Of a stretch of DNA of 6,425 bases, positions 1-6,002 are shown in pieces. The notes under the pieces are model-generated. The model was given only the letters and a program-made list of their open reading frames with translations. It had not been told where the DNA came from and ran no database searches. Position 1 is the first letter of the stretch, and the number at the start of each line of letters is the position of its first letter. This stretch comes from an uncultured Eubacteriales bacterium. Its GTDB lineage: Bacteria; Bacillota; Clostridia; Oscillospirales; Oscillospiraceae. The position numbers and the translations under genes are program-made. The stretch is taken from positions 1 through 6,425 of the forward strand of contig OMQS01000053.1 of NCBI GenBank assembly GCA_900313295.1, given 5' to 3'.

Positions 1-112
1 GCATGAGAACGCCGCCTTCGCGCAAACTATCCATGCGGCAAGCCCTTTTTCTTTATAATAAATCACGGCAATGACCGCAGGAGGTCTGCGCCGTGCTCAG
101 TAATCTATCTCG
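1..112 (+). other. Upstream edge region: possible gene tail, weak promoter and leader signals
   Basis: No complete gene is visible here. One frame is open from the window edge to a TAA at 56-58, giving 18 residues ending in SPFSL. This could be the tail of an upstream gene, plausibly the missing solute-binding protein, but it is too short to identify. A perfect TATAAT lies at 54-59, but no recognisable -35 hexamer sits 16-18 bases upstream, so a promoter is doubtful. An ideal AGGAGG lies at 79-84, too far (28 bases) from the ATG at 113 to serve it directly. An in-frame TAA at 101-103 sets the upstream limit of the permease gene. Confidence 0.3.
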
Positions 113-122
113 ATGGGAGTGA
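93..122 (+). other. Possible 9-codon leader ORF before the permease genes
   Basis: A GTG at 93 sits 8 bases after a perfect AGGAGG (79-84) and opens a nine-codon frame (VLSNLSRWE, first codon read as Met) that ends at TGA 120-122. The end overlaps the first codons of the permease frame read from ATG 113. It lies just upstream of the alternative TTG start at 128, whose own GGGAG (115-119) falls inside this mini-ORF. This is the layout of a translationally coupled leader, but the frame is so short that chance is a serious alternative. There is no run of one amino acid that would suggest attenuation. Confidence 0.2.
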
Positions 123-1042
123 TCGAATTGAAGCGTAAGCATGGCGCTGCAGCGGGCAACAGCTCGCCCACCCGCCGCCAGATCCGCCGCTGGTTCCCGC
201 TGTTCATGGGGCCTGTGGTCTGCGCCTTCATCATCGGATTCTTGTATCCGTTCTGTAAAGGTGTGTACCTGTCCTTCTGCAAGTTCAAGACCACCTCGGA
301 CGCCGAGTTCATCGGCTTCGGCAACTATCTCAGTGCCCTGAAGGATGCCAGCTTTATGCATTCGTTCTGGTACACGGCGCTGTTCGCGCTGGTGTCGCTG
401 ATTTTCATCAATGTGCTGGCCTTTGCCGCGGCCTATGCGCTCACCCAGGGCATCAAGGGCAGTAACCTGTTCCGCACGGTGTTTTTCATGCCCAACCTCA
501 TCGGCGGCATCGTGCTGGGCTATGTGTGGTCCATGATCTTCGACGGCATCCTTTCCCGCTACAACACCTCCATCCTGCTTGAAACGAAATACGGCTTCTG
601 GGGTCTTATCATCCTCATGTGCTGGCAGCAGATCGGCTATATGATGATCATTTATATTGCCGGCCTGCAGGCCGTGCCCGATGACATGCTGGAGGCTGCG
701 AAGATCGACGGCGCCAGTCGCTGGCAGACCCTCTGGCGTGTCACCATCCCCAACGTGATGCCCTCCATCACCATCTGCACCTTCCTCACCCTCACCAACA
801 GCTTCAAGCTCTTCGACCAGAACCTGGCGCTCACCGGCGGCCAGCCCTTTGAGATCCAGCCGGACGGCTCCGCCATCAAGACCACCGAGATGCTGGCGCT
901 GAACATCTATAACACGTTCTACGGGCAGAATGTCAATGCCCGCGGCACCGCGCAGGCCAAGGCCGTGCTGTTCTTCCTGCTGGTTGCCGCCATCGGCCTC
1001 ATTCAGCTCCGTGCCACCCGCAAAAAGGAGGTGCAGCAGTAA
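113..1042 (+). CDS. Sugar ABC transporter permease, MalF/UgpA-type
   Basis: This is one of two membrane subunits of a carbohydrate importer (binding-protein-dependent transport permease family). After a basic N-terminus it shows about six hydrophobic segments, near residues 28-48, 84-110, 122-142, 162-185, 218-240 and 284-300. The cytoplasmic EAA loop that docks the ATPase is clear: E194-A-A, G200 and I212-P through P217. At 309 residues it has normal length for the short MalF-type subunits. The start is uncertain. ATG 113 is the only in-frame ATG after the stop at 101-103, but it has no ribosome site at proper distance. TTG 128 has GGGAG (115-119) 8 bases upstream and would give a 304-residue protein beginning LKRKHG. 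The stop overlaps the next permease start by one base (TAATG), so the two are co-translated. The neighbouring malQ suggests malto-oligosaccharides as substrate. That is inference, because permease sequence alone does not fix the sugar. Confidence 0.93.
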   Translation: MGVIELKRKHGAAAGNSSPTRRQIRRWFPLFMGPVVCAFIIGFLYPFCKGVYLSFCKFKTTSDAEFIGFGNYLSALKDASFMHSFWYTALFALVSLIFINVLAFAAAYALTQGIKGSNLFRTVFFMPNLIGGIVLGYVWSMIFDGILSRYNTSILLETKYGFWGLIILMCWQQIGYMMIIYIAGLQAVPDDMLEAAKIDGASRWQTLWRVTIPNVMPSITICTFLTLTNSFKLFDQNLALTGGQPFEIQPDGSAIKTTEMLALNIYNTFYGQNVNARGTAQAKAVLFFLLVAAIGLIQLRATRKKEVQQ

Positions 1043-1941
1043 TGAAAAACACCCTCACCGCCGAACGCCGCCGCAAGACGATCCTGTCCGTCGTGCTGGC
1101 CGTCATCTGCATCATCTATGTGCTGCCCGTCGTCGCAGTGGTCATCAACTCCTTCAAGCTCAACACCTACGTCAAGACCGACACCTTCAGCCTGCCCAAT
1201 GAGGAGAGCTTTGCCGGCTGGTCGAACTATATCAAGGGCATGACCTTCGGCAACTATCCCTTCTGGAAGTCCGCGTTCTACAGCGTGTTCATCACCGTGG
1301 TCTCCTCGGCGCTGATCCTGCTGTGCACCTCCATGGCTGCCTGGTACATTGCCCGGGTGAACAGCAAGCTCTGCCGTGTGATATATTATCTCTGCGTCTT
1401 CTCCATGGTCGTCCCCTTCCAGATGGTCATGTTCACCCTCTCCAAGACGGCCGACCGCGTGAAGATCCCTTATTTCAATTTTGTTAGCGGTGTGTTTGAC
1501 AAGGTCGCCCTCAATACCCCGTGGACGATCCCCATCATCTACCTCGGCTTCGGCGCAGGCCTTGCCATCTTCATGTTCGTGGGCTTCGTGAAGTCCATTC
1601 CTCTGGAGATCGAGGAGGCCGCCGCCATCGACGGCTGCAGCCCGCTGCGCACCTACTTCTCCGTGGTGTTCCCCATGCTGCGCCCCACCATGATCTCCGT
1701 GGGCATTCTGGAAATTATGTGGGTCTGGAACGACTACCTGCTGCCCTACCTCGTGCTGGACAGCACCAAGTATTTCACCATCCCCATCCACATCCAGTAC
1801 CTCAAGGGCAGCTACGGCACGGTGGATCTCGGCGCCACCATGGCGCTCATCTTCCTGAGCATCGTCCCCGTCATCATCTTCTACCTCTGCTGCCAGAAGC
1901 ATATCATCAAGGGCGTCGCTGCCGGCGCCGTGAAAGGCTGA
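1042..1941 (+). CDS. Sugar ABC transporter permease, MalG/UgpE-type
   Basis: This is the partner membrane subunit of the importer. A short basic N-terminus leads into hydrophobic segments near residues 14-36, 78-103, 112-134, 163-184, 216-238 and 265-285. The EAA loop reads EEAAAIDG at 191-198 and continues to P211-M-L-R-P215. The protein ends with the typical MalG-type tail HIIKGVAAGAVKG (287-299). Its 299 residues are slightly longer than many MalG proteins, because the stretch around 134-160, between the third and fourth segments, is extended. ATG 1042 is well supported: AAGGAGGTG at 1025-1033 is correctly spaced, and the start shares one base with the upstream stop. The malQ gene begins six bases after its TGA, so transporter and enzyme form one transcription unit. 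No ATP-binding subunit is encoded nearby, which is common for this family in Firmicutes, where one ATPase serves several importers. Confidence 0.94.
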   Translation: MKNTLTAERRRKTILSVVLAVICIIYVLPVVAVVINSFKLNTYVKTDTFSLPNEESFAGWSNYIKGMTFGNYPFWKSAFYSVFITVVSSALILLCTSMAAWYIARVNSKLCRVIYYLCVFSMVVPFQMVMFTLSKTADRVKIPYFNFVSGVFDKVALNTPWTIPIIYLGFGAGLAIFMFVGFVKSIPLEIEEAAAIDGCSPLRTYFSVVFPMLRPTMISVGILEIMWVWNDYLLPYLVLDSTKYFTIPIHIQYLKGSYGTVDLGATMALIFLSIVPVIIFYLCCQKHIIKGVAAGAVKG

Positions 1942-1947
1942 TTTTCC

Positions 1948-3429
1948 ATGACTCGATCCTCCGGCATTCTCATGCCGATCTCCTCGCTCCCCTCGCCCTA
2001 CGGCATTGGCACCTTCGGCAAGGCGGCCTATCAATTTGCCGATTTTCTCCATGCGGCGGGGCAGAAATACTGGCAGCTCCTGCCCCTCGGCCCCACCAGC
2101 TATGGCGATTCCCCCTATCAGGCTTTTTCCACCTTCGCCGGAAACCCGTATTTCATTGATTTGGACACCCTCGTGCAGGAAAAGCTCCTCACCAAAAAGG
2201 AGATCGCCGCCTGCTCTTGGGGCGCGGATCCCCGCTATGTGGACTACGGCAAGATATACGAAAGCCGCTTTACCCTGCTGGAAAAGGCCAAGACGCGGGG
2301 CTGGGAGCGCGACCGCGAGGCGGTGGCCGCCTTTGAAGCGGAAAACGCCCGCTGGCTGCCGGATTACGCCCTGTTCATGGCGCTCAAGCGCCACTTCGGC
2401 ATGCAGGCGTGGACGGAGTGGCCGGACGAGGACGCCCGCCTGCATAGATCCGACGCCATCGCGCGCTATCGCGCGGAGCTGCGGGAGGACGTGGAGCTGT
2501 TCATCTACCTCCAGTTCCTTTTCTTCCGCCAGTGGAGCGCCCTCAAGAGCTATATCAACGGCCTGGGCATCCGCATCATCGGCGATATTCCCATCTATGT
2601 GGCCATGGACTCCTCGGACGTGTGGAGCGAGCCGGAGAATTTCCAGCTGGATGAAAACAATGTCCCCACGGAGGTCTCCGGCGTCCCGCCCGATTATTTC
2701 AGCGCCGACGGTCAGCTCTGGGGCAACCCCCTCTATGACTATGAGGCCATGCAGAAAAACGGCTTTGAGTGGTGGATCCGCCGCATCGGCGGCGCCACGA
2801 AGCTCTATGACGTCATCCGCATCGACCATTTCCGCGGCTTCGAGAGCTACTGGGCGGTGCCCTACGGCGAGACTACGGCCAAAAACGGTCATTGGGTCAA
2901 AGGCCCCGGCATGGCGCTGGTGGGCGTGCTCACCGGCTGGTTCCATGACATCGAGTTCATCGCCGAGGATCTCGGCTACCCCACGCCGGAGGTCACGCAG
3001 CTTCTGGCCGATTCCCGCCTGCCGGGCATGAAGGTGCTGGAGTTCGCCTTTGACTCCCGCGACACCAGCAGCTACCTGCCCCATAGCTACGGCGAAAACT
3101 GCATCTGTTACACGGGCACCCACGACAACGCACCTCTGGCGCTCTGGCGCACGGAGGCGGACAAAGCGGACATCGCCTTTGCCGTGGAGTACCTCGGCCT
3201 GAACGAAAAAGAGGGCTTCAACCGCGGCATTATCCGCGGCGGCATGAGCTCGGTGGCGAAGCTGTTCGTGGCGCAGATGCAGGACTGGCTGGATCTGGGC
3301 GCAGGCCACCGCATGAATGTCCCCGGCACCGGCTGCGGCAACTGGACGTGGCGCCTGCTCTCCGGCGAGGCCGACAAGCGCCTTGCCAAGCGCATCCACG
3401 AGATGACCCGCATCTACGGCAGGCTCTGA
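1948..3429 (+). CDS. malQ: 4-alpha-glucanotransferase (amylomaltase, GH77)
   Basis: This cytoplasmic enzyme transfers alpha-1,4-glucan segments between maltodextrins, releasing glucose and lengthening acceptors for phosphorylase. It has 493 residues, normal for the compact bacterial amylomaltase form. The N-terminus carries the usual signature (SSLPSPYGIGTFG 12-24, YWQLLPLGPT 41-50, GDSPYQ 53-58). The three GH77 catalytic acids are visible: nucleophile D293 in RIDHFRGF, acid/base E340 in IAEDLG, and transition-state stabiliser D393 in GTHDN. The C-terminal motif NVPGTGCGNWTWRL (457-470) is also present. After HDN the sequence is APLALW, where amylomaltases such as the Thermus and plant enzymes, as recalled, have DT..GW. 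This looks like a lineage variant and not damage. AAAGG at 1933-1937 lies 10 bases before ATG 1948, inside the end of the preceding permease gene. Co-transcription with the permeases supports a role in using imported malto-oligosaccharides. A terminator follows 27 bases after the stop. Confidence 0.97.
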   Translation: MTRSSGILMPISSLPSPYGIGTFGKAAYQFADFLHAAGQKYWQLLPLGPTSYGDSPYQAFSTFAGNPYFIDLDTLVQEKLLTKKEIAACSWGADPRYVDYGKIYESRFTLLEKAKTRGWERDREAVAAFEAENARWLPDYALFMALKRHFGMQAWTEWPDEDARLHRSDAIARYRAELREDVELFIYLQFLFFRQWSALKSYINGLGIRIIGDIPIYVAMDSSDVWSEPENFQLDENNVPTEVSGVPPDYFSADGQLWGNPLYDYEAMQKNGFEWWIRRIGGATKLYDVIRIDHFRGFESYWAVPYGETTAKNGHWVKGPGMALVGVLTGWFHDIEFIAEDLGYPTPEVTQLLADSRLPGMKVLEFAFDSRDTSSYLPHSYGENCICYTGTHDNAPLALWRTEADKADIAFAVEYLGLNEKEGFNRGIIRGGMSSVAKLFVAQMQDWLDLGAGHRMNVPGTGCGNWTWRLLSGEADKRLAKRIHEMTRIYGRL

Positions 3430-3456
3430 GCTTGCTTCCCAATTAAATATGGCAGG

Positions 3457-3494
3457 CAGTCCGTTGGCTTTTTTGTCCGGCGGACTGTTTTTTT
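3457..3494 (+). terminator. Rho-independent terminator after malQ
   Basis: CAGTCCGTTGG (3457-3467) pairs with CCGGCGGACTG (3477-3487) to form an 11-base-pair stem that includes two G-U pairs. The loop is nine bases and T-rich. Seven T's follow (3488-3494). The element sits shortly after the malQ stop and before the promoter of the next gene, so it ends the sugar operon. Confidence 0.9.
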
Positions 3495-3515
3495 GCGTTC
3501 TCCCTATAAAATAGG

Positions 3516-3531
3516 TGCGACAGACGTCGCA
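3516..3531. repeat. Small inverted repeat upstream of the tetR promoter
   Basis: TGCGA (3516-3520) and TCGCA (3527-3531) form an inverted repeat separated by six bases, about 25 bases before the -35 box of the tetR promoter. It could be a second protein-binding site. Five-base arms also arise easily by chance in GC-rich DNA, so this is a weak call. Confidence 0.2.
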
Positions 3532-3555
3532 AACGGAAAAATTTCCCCGCATCCC

Positions 3556-3584
3556 TTGACAGCCGACCGATCGGTAGGTATTAT
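3556..3584 (+). promoter_or_regulatory. Sigma-A-type promoter of the tetR-hydrolase unit
   Basis: A perfect -35 box TTGACA (3556-3561) is followed, after a 17-base spacer, by the -10 box TATTAT (3579-3584). Transcription would begin near 3590-3592, giving a leader of about 25 bases before the AGGAGG (3601-3606) and the ATG at 3615. Short leader and near-consensus boxes suggest a strong promoter that would need repression, and this fits the palindrome lying between the boxes. Confidence 0.88.
3563..3578. promoter_or_regulatory. Putative TetR operator inside the promoter spacer
   Basis: The perfect ten-base palindrome ACCGATCGGT (3566-3575) extends to CCGACCGATCGGTAGG (3563-3578), symmetrical apart from one mismatched pair. 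It fills the spacer between the -35 and -10 boxes of the promoter driving the adjacent TetR-family gene. Bound protein there would block RNA polymerase directly. Palindromes of the ACCGA/TCGGT kind are familiar for TetR-family repressors. That the binder is the adjacent gene product is inference from position. Confidence 0.72.
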
Positions 3585-3614
3585 ACATACAGATTTATGC
3601 AGGAGGTGTGTGCC

Positions 3615-4253
3615 ATGGATAAAGGCGGCACGAAGCGGGAGATACTGGACGCGGCGCTGGAGCTGTTTTCCGTGCAGGGCTACGGAGCCACCTCCGTTTC
3701 CCAGATCGCCGACGCCGTGGGCATCCGCAAGGCATCGCTTTACAGCCATTTTTCCAGCAAGCAGGAGATCTTGGACACTCTTTTCGGGGCTATCCGGCAG
3801 CAGTACGACAGCTACTCCCTGTTTTCTCACATGGATCAGTGGGAGGCGGCCTGTGCGGCGGACAAGCCGAGCGACGTCCCCGCGACCGTCATTCGGCTCA
3901 TTCTGGAGCAGGTGCGGTTCATTCTCCACGACCCGAAGGTCAGCCGCGTCCGGAAAATGCTCCTCATCGTCCAGTTCAGCGACCCGCAGATGGCGCAGCT
4001 GTATACAAGGCAAAACTATGACAACGTCCTGCATGCCTTCACCGGCCTTGTGGAGCGGCTTATCCGGCAAGGCAGGCTTCGGCGGGGGGAGCCGTCCCTG
4101 CTGGCGGCGCAGCTCTGCCTGCCCGTCACCGTGTGGATCGACCTCTGCACGCGGGCGCCGGAGCGTGAGCCGGAGGTGGAAACGCTGATTTGCCGTCATG
4201 TCCGCCAGTTCTTTGCGGCCTACGGCGCAGAAAGCGGTGCAAAAAATGCATAA
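3615..4253 (+). CDS. TetR/AcrR-family transcriptional regulator
   Basis: A 212-residue one-component regulator, normal length for the family. The N-terminal DNA-binding domain spans about residues 4-50: helix 1 is TKREILDAALELFSVQGY, and the helix-turn-helix covers roughly 26-48, ending in the typical IRKASLYSHFSSKQEIL (37-53). The rest is a variable helical ligand and dimerisation domain that does not reveal the ligand. An in-frame ATG at 3597 would lengthen the protein by six residues. It lies only about six bases after the expected transcript start and before the ribosome site, whereas ATG 3615 follows AGGAGG (3601-3606) by 8 bases, so 3615 is chosen. The palindrome in its own promoter suggests autorepression, and the lack of a terminator downstream suggests it also controls the hydrolase at 4399. 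The inducer is unknown. Multidrug-type or fatty-acid-type TetR functions cannot be separated here. Confidence 0.93.
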   Translation: MDKGGTKREILDAALELFSVQGYGATSVSQIADAVGIRKASLYSHFSSKQEILDTLFGAIRQQYDSYSLFSHMDQWEAACAADKPSDVPATVIRLILEQVRFILHDPKVSRVRKMLLIVQFSDPQMAQLYTRQNYDNVLHAFTGLVERLIRQGRLRRGEPSLLAAQLCLPVTVWIDLCTRAPEREPEVETLICRHVRQFFAAYGAESGAKNA

Positions 4254-4402
4254 TTTGAAAAAAGCGCCTTCTTCCGGCGCTGACGCTGCTTTTGGCGGCG
4301 GGAGAGACCCTTTTTCTGCTGCTGCATGAGCGGGAAACCTTCGTCAGCCAGCGCCGCGCAGCAGGCGTGATACAGATCCAAAAAGAGGAGATCTTTGAGT
4401 GA
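4246..4402 (+). pseudogene. Possible small membrane-protein gene, apparently frameshifted at a six-A run
   Basis: This is not a known family. ATG 4246 overlaps the end of the tetR gene (stop 4251-4253) and reads MHNLKK before a run of six A's (4258-4263). As written, the frame then gives 21 more residues and stops at TGA 4327-4329. If one A is left out, the frame stays open to TGA 4400-4402 and gives 51 residues. These comprise a basic start (HNLKKR), a hydrophobic stretch at about 8-26 (LLPALTLLLAAGETLFLLL), then a charged tail ending QIQKEEIFE. That stop overlaps the hydrolase GTG (GTGA), the usual sign of coupled translation. The shifted frame has no good start of its own: the first candidate, TTG 4292, lacks a ribosome site. 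It may be a one-base sequencing or assembly error, a real inactivating indel, or a frame read by slippage. The ribosome site for ATG 4246 is poor. Chance openness of about 150 bases in GC-rich DNA is also possible. Confidence 0.4.
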
Positions 4403-5052
4403 AACATTTAGTGATTTATGTCCACGGAAAAGGCGGCAGCACCGCCGAAGCCGTCCATTATAACACCCTATTTCCCCATAGCCATGTGGTGGGCTTCGAC
4501 TATCAGGCGCAGACCCCTTGGGAGGCAGCGGAGGAGTTTCCCGCCTTCGTAGCCCGGCGGCGCTGCGGCTATGATGCCCTCACCCTCGTGGCCAACAGCA
4601 TCGGCGCCTATTTTTCCCTGTCTTCCCTCAGCGAGAAGCTGGTGGACAGCGCCCTGCTCATCTCCCCCGTGGTGGATATGGAGCGGCTCATTCTCGACAT
4701 GATGGGCTGGGCGGGCGTTACGGAGGCGGAGCTGCAAGAGCGTCGTGAGATCCCCACCTCCTTCGGCGAAACCCTGTCGTGGGAGTACCTCGCCTATGCG
4801 CGCAGACATCCCATCAGCTGGAGTGTCCCCACCCGTATCCTGTACGGCGAAAAGGATAACCTGACGTCCTATGCCACTATATCCGCCTTCGCCAAACGCA
4901 TCCGCGCCCCCCTTACGGTGATGTCCGGCGGCGAGCACTGGTTCCACACGCCGGAGCAGATGGCGTTTCTGGACGACTGGGTTCGCTCGTCCGCGTCCGG
5001 CTTGCGTGAAGGCGATCCCGCGGCGGCGGCCACGCTGCTGGGTCTGCTGTGA
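4399..5052 (+). CDS. Small alpha/beta-hydrolase fold protein
   Basis: A 217-residue cytoplasmic protein with an alpha/beta-hydrolase layout and no signal peptide. The first strand and oxyanion region read LVIYVHGKGG (4-13). The nucleophile elbow is A65-N-S67-I-G69, with alanine in place of the usual first glycine. The acid is probably D153 in GEKDN (150-154), and the base is H180 in GGEHWFH (177-183), with H183 as an alternative. The triad is thus complete, suggesting an esterase, lipase-like or peptidase activity, but the substrate cannot be read from the sequence. The GTG start is well supported by GAGGAG at 4385-4390, 8 bases upstream. The last 20 or so residues (198-217) run past the usual end of the fold and are Ala/Leu-rich. 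It sits in the tetR unit with no promoter or terminator between, so it is probably induced when the TetR protein releases its operator. Confidence 0.86.
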   Translation: MKHLVIYVHGKGGSTAEAVHYNTLFPHSHVVGFDYQAQTPWEAAEEFPAFVARRRCGYDALTLVANSIGAYFSLSSLSEKLVDSALLISPVVDMERLILDMMGWAGVTEAELQERREIPTSFGETLSWEYLAYARRHPISWSVPTRILYGEKDNLTSYATISAFAKRIRAPLTVMSGGEHWFHTPEQMAFLDDWVRSSASGLREGDPAAAATLLGLL

Positions 5053-5073
5053 CCGCATGTAAAAACAGAATAG

Positions 5074-5113
5074 AAAAGGACGTACATCGCTTTCCCGATG
5101 TGCGTCCTTTTTT
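5074..5113. terminator. Bidirectional terminator between hydrolase and cysE
   Basis: AAGGACGTACATCG (5076-5089) pairs with CGATGTGCGTCCTT (5096-5109) across a six-base loop, with one G-U pair. The neighbouring A's and T's can extend it to about 16 pairs. On the + strand a T run follows (5108-5113). On the - strand four T's follow (complement of 5074-5077). It lies 21 bases after the hydrolase stop and 10 bases after the cysE stop, so it can end both converging units. Confidence 0.9.
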
Positions 5114-5123
5114 CTGACGATAT

Positions 5124-5999
5124 TCATTCTGTGTCCCGCCGGCTCTTGAAAACCGTTTCCGGCGCGTGGATCACTACCCGCGTATCCTTTTGCACGGAGC
5201 TTGTGAGGAAGGCGTTGCCCCCCACCACGCTGCCTCGTCCGATGACCGTGTCGCCGCCCAGAATGGAGGCGCCGGAGTAGATGGTCACGTCGTCCTCCAC
5301 CGTGGGGTGCCGCTTGCCGGGCAGGGAGTGGTGCCCATCCCGCGTGGACAGAGCGCCCAGCGTCACGCCCTGATACAGCTTCACGCGGTCGCCGATAACG
5401 GTGGTCTCACCCACCACGATGCCGGTGCCGTGGTCAATGAAGAAGTAGTCCCCGATCTGCGCTCCGGGATGGATGTCAATGCCCGTGTGGCTGTGGGCGT
5501 ACTCGGACATCATGCGGGGCAGAATGGGAATGTGCAGTCGGTACAGCTCATGCGCCACCCGATATACCAAAATGGCAAACAGCCCCGGGTAGGAGAACAG
5601 GATCTCCTCCCTTGACCCCGCGGCGGGGTCGCCGTCGAAGGTGGCCTCCAGATCCATTTGCACCTGCCGCGCGATCTGGGGCAGCTTCGTGACCATTTCG
5701 GCGGCCAGCTCGGCGGCCTGCGCCTCCTGCTCCTCCGGCAGGGTCAGGACGATCTGCCGCTGGAGCTGCTTTTCAATGCGCTCCAAAAGCAGGGCGGCGT
5801 AGTCCTCCGGCGCAAGGCTCATGAGAGCCGCTTCCCCGTAGTAGGCGGGGAAGATCAGCCGCCGTATGTCTTTAATGAGCAGGATCACCGCCTGCCGGTC
5901 GGGAAGGCGCAGCTTCTTGCCGTACAGAGGCACGGCGCCGGTGGAATAGGTCTGCGCCATAGCGCGGGCGGCGGTGCAGATATGCGTATCGTCCATCAT
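5124..5999 (-). CDS. cysE: Serine O-acetyltransferase, EpsC type
   Basis: This enzyme makes O-acetylserine from serine and acetyl-CoA, the committed step of cysteine synthesis. It has 291 residues: an N-terminal helical region (about 1-130), then a left-handed beta-helix of hexapeptide repeats (about 165-280). By match to E. coli CysE, the catalytic pair is D175 in GIDIHPGA and H190 in FIDHGTG. H231 in GKRHP lies at the acetyl-CoA end, and the VVGETTVIGDRVKLYQGVTLG block (195-215) is diagnostic. The longer N-terminus marks the EpsC-type family of Firmicutes and anaerobes. The protein ends RRDTE, without the C-terminal isoleucine that E. coli CysE inserts into CysK. Translation can start at either of two adjacent ATGs (5999 or 5996). 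The GGAG site overlaps the cysK stop, and only three bases separate the genes, so the two are coupled. Confidence 0.96.
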   Translation of the reverse strand: MMDDTHICTAARAMAQTYSTGAVPLYGKKLRLPDRQAVILLIKDIRRLIFPAYYGEAALMSLAPEDYAALLLERIEKQLQRQIVLTLPEEQEAQAAELAAEMVTKLPQIARQVQMDLEATFDGDPAAGSREEILFSYPGLFAILVYRVAHELYRLHIPILPRMMSEYAHSHTGIDIHPGAQIGDYFFIDHGTGIVVGETTVIGDRVKLYQGVTLGALSTRDGHHSLPGKRHPTVEDDVTIYSGASILGGDTVIGRGSVVGGNAFLTSSVQKDTRVVIHAPETVFKSRRDTE

Positions 6000-6002
6000 A
6001 AA

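Noticed and set aside
1..50. Possible terminator of an upstream gene (GCCGC at 11-15, GCGGC at 35-39, then CCCTTTTTC)
   Set aside because: Only five base pairs close a 19-base loop, and three to five other bases intervene before the T's. This is too weak to call a terminator.
54..59. TATAAT as a promoter -10 box for the permease operon
   Set aside because: The hexamer is perfect, but no -35 match and no extended -10 TG are present. It was kept only as a comment, since the operon promoter more likely lies upstream of the window.
1003..3588. An 861-codon open frame on the - strand, antisense to the second permease and malQ
   Set aside because: The permease at 1042 and malQ at 1948 share the same frame, and this antisense frame is codon-aligned with both. 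It stays open because the genes almost never use TTA, CTA or TCA. The translation is low-complexity, rich in Ala, Gly, His, Asp and Glu, with no recognisable domain.
3493..4199. Open frames of 231 codons on each strand over tetR (+ 3493-4188, - 3504-4199)
   Set aside because: Both are shadows of the TetR gene, which has a promoter, ribosome site and clear helix-turn-helix. The + frame starts inside the malQ terminator T run and has a biased, Arg/Ser-rich product.
4258..4264. Programmed -1 ribosomal frameshift at the A-rich run before the small membrane frame
   Set aside because: The needed change is +1 (one base fewer), whereas A AAA AAG-type sites promote -1. A -1 shift here soon meets a stop. 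Six A's is also short for efficient polymerase slippage, so an indel is the simpler explanation.
4468..5127. A 219-codon frame on the - strand over the hydrolase
   Set aside because: It crosses the shared terminator and overlaps a gene with a good ribosome site and a full catalytic triad. Its own product shows no family motif.
5166..5615. A 149-codon + strand frame inside cysE
   Set aside because: Its product is the His/Val/Gly-rich complement of the hexapeptide-repeat region. It has no ribosome site and no family resemblance.
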